Of a stretch of 14,446 nt of DNA, positions 7,744 through 14,446 are shown one piece after another (position 1 is the first letter of the stretch; each line of letters opens with the position of its first letter). Origin of the DNA: Triparma columacea. Its lineage: Eukaryota > Sar > Bolidophyceae > Parmales > Triparmaceae. Below the pieces are notes generated by a model. That model did not search any database. It had not been told where the DNA came from and saw nothing but the letters and a program-made list of their open reading frames with translations. The stretch spans positions 1 to 14,446 of the forward strand of contig BRYA01000749.1 in NCBI GenBank assembly GCA_030267965.1, given 5' to 3'. The translations under genes were made by a program, and so were the position numbers.

Positions 7744-9589
7744 GCTCCCAAGTCTCCCCGTTAATAGCTTCATTGTTAGATTTGTCGCCAAAGGTGGATT
7801 GGCAACGAAAAACTAGCGCTTTAGAGCAGTTTTCTTCTGCCTACACCTCTCGAGAGCATCGAACTAGCAGCTCTGAATTGGCTCAATTGAACGTATTCTT
7901 CGCTTCATGTTTAGGTGATTTAAGATCCTCGCTTATAAGAGCTGCTCTTGATTGTTTAGTTAATGTAAGTTGTGAGGGATCATTGATTTACTCCTCTTTC
8001 CACATCCTTCTCCCCCCGATGCCTTGAGCATTTATCCCTTATTCATCCCTCATTCATCCTATTTTGCCCTTCTCATTCATCATTCTTCCCCTCCATCTTT
8101 CCTGCGGCTCGCTTCGCTCGTCGCTTCGCTCGCCGCCCACACCACAGATCACAAAACACAACCCAAACATTGCATCATTCCTCCTCACAATGTTGACCCC
8201 ATCATTTATAAACCTACTATCACAAACTGTTAAGGTTATACAGGTGATGACAGTCCAGTCCGTAAAGGCTCTCATGGACTCATGCAAATTTACCAAGTGC
8301 GTCCCCCTCTTCATCGAGGCCGCAGTAAGGAGGGAGCAGAAGAGTGCCAGATCCTGGTGCTTTGTCCTCCTCCACCACGCGCTCCTCAACTTTCCTCCCA
8401 ACACCTTCTCCAACTCGTCCTTCCACAAGGCCTGCGCTAGGGGGATGGAGGACCCGGCCCAGCAGGTCAGGATGGAGGCCCGGAAGGTGTACGATGCCAT
8501 GCCTTCTCAGGGGAAGGCCGGGGTCAGGGGGATGGTCTCAAACGCCAGGCTTAGGTCCATACTCGAGAGCAAGTCCGGGGGGGCGAAGGGTACCTCGGTT
8601 GACGGGATGAAGATGAGGAGGACGGTGGAGGGAATCTCTAAGATGTCAACAATGGCAAAGAAGAAGAAGTCCGCATCGTCAGCCTCCTCACGATCTCAAC
8701 CTCATTCAGCGGCCCCCACCACCACCACCGCAACAACGGCTACCGTAGCAGCCGCCTCTCCCCCCATCCCTCCCCCCCGTCGGGAGTCCAAGAGAATATC
8801 GGCCTCAAGTGTATTTTCAACTCTGACCCCCGAGAAGCCCTCCCCCCAAAATTCTCGTAAGCCCCACCCCGCTTACGCCTCGGCGCCCGCCCCAAACCCC
8901 TCGATAGAGACTTCCGTCCAAACCCTCGCAACGATCCAGATCCAGTCCGTCCTCCGCGGTGTGCACACCCGAAAGTCCCTCGGTGGTACAAAGCTGAAGG
9001 CTTTAGTTGAGAAGGGGACGGTCATGAAGGACATGAGGGACAGGAGGAAGAGCTGCGTCGGGGTGCTGCCGCTCCCCGTCACACCGGAGAGGAAGGAAGA
9101 GAAATCCAAGTTCTCACCCTTTCCTGTCGTTGAGGAGAAGGTGAGAGAGAGACGGGACTGAAGACAGAACGGGTGTTTTGAGAAATCCAAACCACCCCGA
9201 CCGAACGCCCAAGGCACAACTGACACGTTAGCCCTTCCTCCCCCCCCCCCCCCCCCCACTTCCGCGACTCTTAGAAACTCGGTGATAGCTTCGGTAGTAG
9301 CAACCCTTCCCCTCCGTCACAAAAGTCACTCCACCGTCCCCCCAAACCCGCCGTAGCCAAGACAACCTCCTCCACTTCCTCAGCCGCCAAAATCGAGAAG
9401 GTTTACAGGGCGCATAAGATCGCGATCGACGAACTTATGCAAACGCTGCAGGAGGAAATGACGATTATAACAAACGTGGAGGGGAGGAAAAAGGACAGAG
9501 GGTACCTGGAGGCTGTTAAGGTATGCCTAGAAGCTAGGAGGGATATCGATGAAAAGGTGAGAAAAGAGAAAGGGGAAGATAAACAATAG
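7740..9589 (+). CDS. CLASP N-terminal (TOG) domain protein with IQ motif, three exons
   Basis: CLASP-type TOG domains bind tubulin and regulate microtubule dynamics. Proposed exons 7740-7964, 8244-9140 and 9275-9589 give about 478 residues; both junctions are phase 0. Residues 1-180 match a TOG array: KVDWQRKTSALEQF and LGDLRSSLIRAALDCL from exon 1, then SARSWCFVLLHHALLNFP and DPAQQVRMEARKVYDAM from exon 2, the last typical of CLASP_N. A basic Ser/Thr/Pro-rich linker follows, then an IQ motif IQSVLRGVHTRK (308-319), a calmodulin or light-chain site by family rule. Exon 3 ends with a charged helix (KIEKVYRAHKIAIDELMQTL onward). It is short for CLASP (usually over 1000 residues) and has one TOG. 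The ATG 7740 overlaps the stop of the OPA3-like frame, and its context is weak, so a further upstream start is possible. Confidence 0.75.
7965..8243 (+). other. Intron 1 of the CLASP-like gene
   Basis: Donor AAT|GTAAGT at 7964/7965 and acceptor TACAG|GTG at 8243/8244 are both phase 0 and join the two halves of the TOG domain. A second acceptor, TTAAG at 8234, is also in frame and would add Val-Ile-Gln. The intron is pyrimidine-rich, with repeated ATTCATC at 8040-8085 and a tandem TCGCTTCGCTCG near 8109-8132. Confidence 0.8.
9141..9274 (+). other. Intron 2 of the CLASP-like gene
   Basis: Donor GAGAAG|GTGAGA at 9140/9141 and acceptor CTCTTAG|AAA at 9274/9275, both phase 0. If unspliced, translation would end at TGA 9159-9161. 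The polypyrimidine tract contains an uninterrupted run of 18 C (9240-9257). An in-frame TAG at 9272-9274 means exon 3 cannot begin earlier, and the other nearby AGs are out of frame. Confidence 0.75.
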
Positions 9590-9866
9590 ACATGAGATTG
9601 GAGAACGGTAGCAACTTATGATAAACCTAACCGTATCCTCGTCCGAGCAGCTCCTAGAGCAGGTTGAGAGATTGTTGTAAAAGTATCAAAGGTTTACCTT
9701 TTAAAACAATATCACAAAATTATTTTTGTGCCCCAAGACCACCCTCACACAGATTAACAACAAGGTGGCGACGCGCTAGAACCCTAAAAAGTGGGCCGCC
9801 TTCAATCACACCTTTCGTTTTCTTGAGCGACAAACTACACTAACCCTAGCAGCCTTCTCAACATGC
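9590..9866. other. Convergent intergenic region
   Basis: These 277 bases lie between the 3' ends of the CLASP-like gene (+) and the hydrolase gene (minus), so both 3' UTRs and polyadenylation sites must fit here. It is AT-rich around 9690-9730. I see no clear AATAAA on either strand and no open frame of note. Confidence 0.7.
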
Positions 9867-11679
9867 TCATTCCCTTCTCAACACGGCCTCCTTAAGTGAA
9901 TCCGTCATGATCCAATCGATGACCCTAGCGGGGCTCAGTAGTTTGCAGTAATGAACTCCGGGGAAGAGCCTCGAGTCAAGCTCCGTGTCAATCTTCACGC
10001 TTTTAACGCTCAAACATTCGTCGAGTTCCTTGATCTCCAAGGATTCCTTTATCCACGCTGGCCCGGCGCTCAGGATCGCGTCAAAATCATCCCCGAGGCA
10101 GATCTTCTTACCGTACTTCGAGTACCGAACCAGGCTCCTGCTACCGTTAAGAAGGTCAAGAGCGACTTGGATAGAGTGGGCGTTTACGTCTTTGCAGGTA
10201 CCACGGGATGTGGGGGCATCGTACTCCATTCCTAGCTCCGAGGCGATCCTGGAGTTGAGTTTAGGGGAGGCGAGAAATAACTTAGTAAGACGTCAAAAAT
10301 ACACGTTTGCAAACACCTTTCGGCACGTCGCTTCGCTCCTCGCCCCAACCCCCACTCACCTCTTCCCACTTAACATCTTACAGCCTACCTCGGACGCGCA
10401 GGTGAAGGAACCAGTGTTCAAGAAATCTCTGTAGTAATTCGCATGTCCGCTAACGTTGACATTCAACACGCCCTCTTCCTCAATCAGCTCGTACTGGGAC
10501 CGCGAGTGCTCGAAGTCGTCGGTGATGTTCAGGTAAGCGCAGGACCTGGAGTCCTCGAAGCCCTCCAAGTCGCAGTCCCGACCGATCCTAACCCTGGAAC
10601 TGTCGTCCTCGTCAAACCCGGCGAGAATCATCTGGGCGTCCTCGCACAACGGACTGTAAGACCCTCCCTCTCCCAAGTAGTGCATGGCGGGGTTCATAAC
10701 CTCGTAATTTAGGGCTTCGAAGTAGGGGGCGAGGAGGTCGTTTGTGAACGCGATCATCTTCTTTAGTAGGTTTATGTCCTTCTTGGAGGGATTTTTGAAG
10801 AGGGAGAACCTGAGCCAAGCAGCAGTGGTCTACGCAAAGCGGGGCGCCAAAGGGGTTAGGATTGGGGACAATACAAATTCACTTACTTGAGCAACCATAT
10901 TTCGCGGTCGTTTCGCTTCTCACCTGAGAGATCTCTTTCGTCGCTGTTTCCTCATCCACCTCGCTAGGAAAGATATCTCCGGGAACCTGGAAGCCCGGGC
11001 AGAAGTTGGAGTGGTCGATAGAAGGGAGGATAAGAACCGCGGACTTTTCGACAGCCTTGCTGATTCCGATATCGGCAGAAACCTTGTTAAAGTCAAACAA
11101 CCAATTGGCCATCTTCCCAGGCCTAGCAAGACCTCCGTCCAGCTCCGCGCCGATCATGGCAAAGGGGGCGGGGTAGTTCTCTAGACCAAACTGCCCCTGC
11201 TCGTCTACATACGATCCATAGAATATAGCTCCATTTTGGTACATCTGCTCTTCTGGATACCCTTGGACGAGATAGTTAGCACACGTGCCACCAAGAGAGT
11301 GGCTCGCTATAACAATGTCCTCGTCGGAACCGTCAAATCCCGCCTCGCGGGCCATCTCAACGGCGTCTTTCACCTGGTTATGCAACAAAAAACATGCCCC
11401 AGAAGTGGGGCACACCTTGATACACTTCCGAGACGAGAATCCCAACATTGCCACATACATATTCACGGTGTCATCGACCTCCTCTTGCACGGCTATTACT
11501 GTCTTATTATAATCTTCGTTCGGCACGTTACCACCTGGGATAAAAACCATTAACTTTGAGGGATTTCCTTCTCGGACTTGGGGAGAAATTATGAAGTTCG
11601 TATCTTTATCATCGGCCGCCACCATGGGGGCGGCTGATGCAAGGAGAAGGACGGCAAGAGTCCGGAAAAAGTGCGGCAT
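9867..11679 (-). CDS. Secreted alpha/beta hydrolase, three exons (about 535 aa)
   Basis: Exons on the minus strand: 11679-10924, 10829-10360 and 10248-9867; joins are phase 0 and phase 2 (AG|G gives Arg). ATG 11679 was chosen because it starts a classic signal peptide (MPHFFRTLAVLLLASAAPMVAA, cut near 22); the upstream in-frame ATG 46 codons earlier adds a non-signal sequence. The hydrolase core is in exon 1: oxyanion-type FIPGG (46-50), nucleophile elbow ASHSLGG with Ser128 (first Gly of GxSxG replaced by Ser126), probable acid Asp181 (GAELDGG) and His223 (IDHSNFCPG). Substrate is unknown; esterase or lipase activity is the usual expectation. The C-terminal 280 residues (exons 2-3), rich in acidic residues with paired Cys and ending near GVHYCKLLSPAR, I do not recognise; they may cap the active site. 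Confidence 0.8.
10249..10359 (-). other. Intron 2 of the hydrolase gene
   Basis: On the minus strand the donor is AAGAG|GTGAGT (10360/10359) and the acceptor ACTCCAG|G (10249/10248), both phase 2. Without splicing the frame stops at TGA inside the donor (10358-10356). Splicing joins SGK-R-IASEL in frame. It contains the same 13-mer as intron 1 of the CLASP-like gene (10326-10338). Confidence 0.8.
10830..10923 (-). other. Intron 1 of the hydrolase gene
   Basis: On the minus strand the donor is CAG|GTGAGA (10924/10923) and the acceptor GCGTAG|ACC (10830/10829), both phase 0, giving KEISQ-TTAAWLRFSLF. A competing donor A|GTAAGT lies 37 bases further (10886) but is phase 1 and would throw exon 2 out of frame. 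Read unspliced, the core ends at TGA 10881-10879. Confidence 0.7.
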
Positions 11680-11894
11680 GAAGAATGAGTGTCTGACAAC
11701 TGTCTTTGTGGTGGGTTTGTTCGTTGGTCGCGAGAAGAAGGGATGATGGTTGATTTTCTGATTTTCTGACGTGACAAAGAAAGAAAGTGAAAAGGGATTT
11801 TTTTCAAACCAAACCATGGTAAATATTACTCATAGTGCCATGGTCTGTTCTGCTCCCTTATCCCTCGCTCCCCACACCCACCGCCATCACCACC
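11680..11894. promoter_or_regulatory. Compact tandem intergenic region
   Basis: These 215 bases separate the stop of the LNR-protein gene from the start of the hydrolase gene on the same strand, so they must hold the 3' end of one and the promoter and 5' UTR of the other. The part next to the hydrolase start (11690-11810) is purine/A-rich on the + strand. No TATA box or other motif stands out. Confidence 0.5.
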
Positions 11895-14446
11895 TCAGAG
11901 CATGGAGTTCCTTCCCTTGTCCATCCCAAAGTCATCGCTCTTCGTCCTTCCATCGAGCAATCCTCCTCCACTGCTCCCCCTCTCTGACCTGAAGATGAAG
12001 GCGGATACGAGCCATCCGACGACTCCTGCCCCGGCGATGACACCGCATCCTCCGGCAATCGTCATGAGGTCGCCTCCATGCTTTCCGAGTGCATCTCCGT
12101 TGTCACCCTCCTCCTCGACCTCCTCCTCCTCGACCTCCTCCTCCTCACCCCCTCCTTCCTCTTCTTTCTCCATCGTGACGTTCTCGACAGTAACCCCAGT
12201 CCAATCACCGTCGTTGCTCACCTCCTCAATGTTGGCAATCAAACTTCCGTCAGACTGCCCCGCGGTCAGCTTCGTCTCGACCTCCGCCTTCACAACCGCT
12301 GCGGCATCAGAGCTCTCCATCACAACATTGAAGATGACCCTCAATGTAGTCGTGCTCAACCTCCTCGTCGTCCTCCTTCGTCCGGCACCAAGCGACATAG
12401 CAATGACTTGGACCTTCTCCTTGGCAAGTCCAAGGGTCTTAGCGAGTCCCTCCGCTACGCTGGCCTTGAAGTCGTCGTAAGCGGGGCTGCCCTCAGTTGG
12501 TAGGTTCTCACTCTCAAAGCCTGCAAAGTCAATCGCTGCTTGGACCTCAATCCTCTCCTTGGTGCCGCCACAATCATCGGGGGAATCGGCCATGGTCACG
12601 CATCCGCCTCCATCGGTCGCTTCGTCGAGGAACCTCCTTCCGGCGTCGCAGACAGTCTTACAGGAGCCGTCGACGAGGCCCTCCCCGGCTCCACAGGATG
12701 GGCCCGGGGTCACGACATCACTGCACTCCTTCGTTCTCTCGTCCAAAAGCTGCCCATCGGGGCAGTGGTAAGTAGGAGCCTCGGGGGCCGCAGCGATGGT
12801 CATCGCAACGACTCTCTGCGTGACGGCAGAACTCTCCAAGAACAACTCGGGGAAGAACTCCTCCTCCATCTCGGGGGTCCACTCCACAGACATGTCTACA
12901 TCCGTAGGGGCGTCACAGTAATCCCAGCGAGGATCATCGTTGTAAGCGTCAGTATCGTACGGACTCCTGCCGTTTCCGTTGCATGAGCCCTCAACAACGT
13001 CGCACCAAGCAGTTGAGCCATCATTAGGCTGAACACAGGACCTTCCAGTCATTTCGAGGGGGGGGTCGGAACCAACATCCGTGTACGTACTCTTGCACAA
13101 ACATCCGCTGAAAGTCCTTGCCTTGCACCTTGGAATGTTTTCGGTGGTCAGTCCAACCTGCTCGGCGTCGAGGAGCTCCTTCTCGCAGTCTTGGAGTGCC
13201 CTGGCATAGCCGTCAGTGTCGCAAAGCAACGTGTCGAGAAGAGCCTTGCACTCGTCGCTCTCGGCGTCAGTCTCGCACGCGTTTCCAGTCCCAAAGTGGT
13301 TGTCAATCATGTCATCGACCAAACCGACCGACCCAATGACATTACCCTCTTGATCGTACACACTCCTGCAGATGTCAAAGCCGAAGTCTGCGGCACCTCC
13401 AGAATCATCAAAAGCTACGGGGTTGCCCAATATTTCAGCAGGGGATTGCCTATCATAGCTAGAGACGGGTGGGGTGTAGTCAGTGTAGTTGGGATCGATA
13501 CACTTGGTGTTGGGGTCCTGGTCGGAGACCAAGTCGCTGCAGAAAGCGTACATTTTACTGTTCTCGTCCAACTCCGCGTGTCCTCCCAAGAAGGCGTTGC
13601 AGCTCACTTGGCAGCAGTCACCACCATCGTAGCAGTTTTCGGCGTTGTTCAAATCGTCGTCGCATCTCCCGTTGCTAATGAGGGTGAAACTATCGCCCAA
13701 CTTGGACGAATCTCCAGTGGCAGCACACGTCTCCTCCACCTTTTCCCTGGCTACGGCAAACGTCGCCTTGGCGTTGACTTTGCCGTACCCACCGTCAAAG
13801 ATGTAATTATCGGCCAGCGTCTTGATGACGTTGGCAATCTTCTTGATCCTCTGACCGACAAACAACTCCTTCGAGCTGTCGACCGTGGCTGTCACTTCAA
13901 ACTTCATCATGTATGCAATCTTGTTCTTGTCCATGATAGGTACGTCGCTGTTGATGGCATTGTCCATGAAAGTGGATGCGTGGAGGTACCAGCTGCTCCT
14001 GTGAGTGTGGAATCCGCAGCTTCCTTCTGCCCCAGCCTCCAAAGTCAGAGTCTCATTACCAGTGTCCACCTCAGTCATGTTGAAGCCGGCGTAGTCAGAG
14101 ACGTAAGCCTTGTAGTTGCAATAAACGACCTGCTGGGCATCTCCATCGTTCTTGAAGGGGAAGTCGATAAAGAGGGAGCTGTAAGGGTTGCTCGGCTCGT
14201 TAGCGATGGGATCGTTGGCGTTTCCGGGCCACGTTCCCATAGCAAGAGTGTCTCCGGCAGCCGTTGTGGATCCTGGTCCCTTGACTCCGCTCACAGCTGC
14301 CGAGCTGTCCGTCGTGTCCAAGTTTCTTCCGCTGAACAACCTGCGGTGTCCCTCGGCGGAGACGTCAGGGTAGTAGTAGTTGTCGGTCGGATTGTTGTCC
14401 GTGCCCTTCATTGCCTTTCCGTCCATCGTGGGAATGCCAGGCCCGC
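11895..14446 (-). CDS. Type I membrane protein with LNR, Cys-rich and SEA-like modules (5' end outside window)
   Basis: The frame is open to the right edge. The first ATG in view is 14426, but six more open codons precede it and no signal peptide is visible, so the start probably lies beyond. Numbering from that Met (843 residues): about 250-276 is a Lin-12/Notch repeat (NGRCDDDLNNAENCYDGGDCC), a Ca-binding extracellular fold; 437-505 is Cys/Trp-rich and recalls kringle or fibronectin type II (GRSC, STAWCD, WDYCD); 555-612 has two short EGF-like Cys clusters; 624-737 is a ferredoxin/SEA-like fold with an RRRTTRRL segment; 752-775 is almost all Glu; 787-811 is a membrane span; a 30-residue basic/Ser tail follows. 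NxT sites (e.g. NMT, NET, NYT, NVT) fit an extracellular N-side. A surface receptor or adhesion role is inference. Confidence 0.8.
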   Translation of the reverse strand, partial: GPGIPTMDGKAMKGTDNNPTDNYYYPDVSAEGHRRLFSGRNLDTTDSSAAVSGVKGPGSTTAAGDTLAMGTWPGNANDPIANEPSNPYSSLFIDFPFKNDGDAQQVVYCNYKAYVSDYAGFNMTEVDTGNETLTLEAGAEGSCGFHTHRSSWYLHASTFMDNAINSDVPIMDKNKIAYMMKFEVTATVDSSKELFVGQRIKKIANVIKTLADNYIFDGGYGKVNAKATFAVAREKVEETCAATGDSSKLGDSFTLISNGRCDDDLNNAENCYDGGDCCQVSCNAFLGGHAELDENSKMYAFCSDLVSDQDPNTKCIDPNYTDYTPPVSSYDRQSPAEILGNPVAFDDSGGAADFGFDICRSVYDQEGNVIGSVGLVDDMIDNHFGTGNACETDAESDECKALLDTLLCDTDGYARALQDCEKELLDAEQVGLTTENIPRCKARTFSGCLCKSTYTDVGSDPPLEMTGRSCVQPNDGSTAWCDVVEGSCNGNGRSPYDTDAYNDDPRWDYCDAPTDVDMSVEWTPEMEEEFFPELFLESSAVTQRVVAMTIAAAPEAPTYHCPDGQLLDERTKECSDVVTPGPSCGAGEGLVDGSCKTVCDAGRRFLDEATDGGGCVTMADSPDDCGGTKERIEVQAAIDFAGFESENLPTEGSPAYDDFKASVAEGLAKTLGLAKEKVQVIAMSLGAGRRRTTRRLSTTTLRVIFNVVMESSDAAAVVKAEVETKLTAGQSDGSLIANIEEVSNDGDWTGVTVENVTMEKEEEGGGEEEEVEEEEVEEEGDNGDALGKHGGDLMTIAGGCGVIAGAGVVGWLVSAFIFRSERGSSGGGLLDGRTKSDDFGMDKGRNSML
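12102..12150. repeat. 15-bp tandem repeat coding Glu-rich stretch
   Basis: GACCTCCTCCTCCTC occurs twice in perfect tandem (12117-12131 and 12132-12146) with partial units on each side. Read on the minus strand it encodes EEEEV repeats just outside the membrane span of the LNR protein. It looks like replication slippage in a codon-biased acidic linker. Confidence 0.8.

Noticed and set aside
7525..7791. Minus-strand 88-codon frame
   Set aside because: It is antisense to the OPA3-like exon and CLASP exon 1, with no domain.
8064..8243. Upstream part of the open frame before CLASP exon 2
   Set aside because: It is intron 1: pyrimidine-rich, low-complexity translation, and the TOG homology jumps from 7964 to 8244.
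9775..10590. Scattered CCCTAA-like hexamers (about 9780, 9841 and 10588)
   Set aside because: They are single, non-tandem occurrences, too few to be interstitial telomere.
10612..10818. Minus-strand 68-codon frame overlapping hydrolase exon 2
   Set aside because: It is out of frame with the exon that has consistent splice phases and continuous homology-like composition; it would only be used by a frameshifting donor.

Overview
This is a eukaryotic chromosome end. Base 1 starts in (CCCTAA)n telomere, so the chromosome terminus is on the left and the interior on the right. Spliceosomal introns with GT..AG borders, a signal-peptide hydrolase, a Lin-12/Notch-repeat membrane protein and an OPA3-like fragment all fit a protist. 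The style of these proteins (multi-START membrane protein, LNR plus SEA-like ectodomain, compact genes with introns of about 90-280 bp) suggests a stramenopile alga, perhaps a bolidophyte/Parmales relative. The lineage is an inference, not something read directly.

Layout. 1-48 is telomere. 50-139 is a 9-bp tandem repeat. 168-920 is a subtelomeric tract with only two G residues on the + strand, built of degenerate tandem repeats. 933-6356 (minus, transcribed toward the telomere) is a 5.4-kb intronless gene for a protein of about 1807 residues with three to four START-like lipid-binding modules followed by a multi-span membrane domain that resembles XK-related scramblases. Its first 80 residues are a recent 120-bp tandem duplication that includes the start codon. 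About 6357-7443 has no confident gene but holds a strongly G-rich tract and a weak possible exon.

7444-7743 (+) encodes the N-terminal half of an OPA3 family protein. It breaks off where the conserved C-terminal half should begin and its stop overlaps the start of the next gene. 7740-9589 (+) is a three-exon gene for a protein of about 478 residues with a CLASP-type TOG domain and an IQ motif. Its last exon (9275-9589) is recovered here from splice-phase reasoning. 9867-11679 (minus, convergent) is a three-exon gene for a secreted alpha/beta hydrolase of about 535 residues. 11895 to the right edge (minus) is the 3' part of a type I membrane protein with an LNR module, a kringle/fibronectin-II-like Cys-rich module, a SEA-like module and one C-terminal membrane span.

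The genes do not form an obvious pathway. The most notable item is the subtelomeric START-XK fusion, which would place lipid-binding modules and a scramblase-like membrane domain in one chain. All splice sites were chosen by consensus and reading phase and need transcript support.
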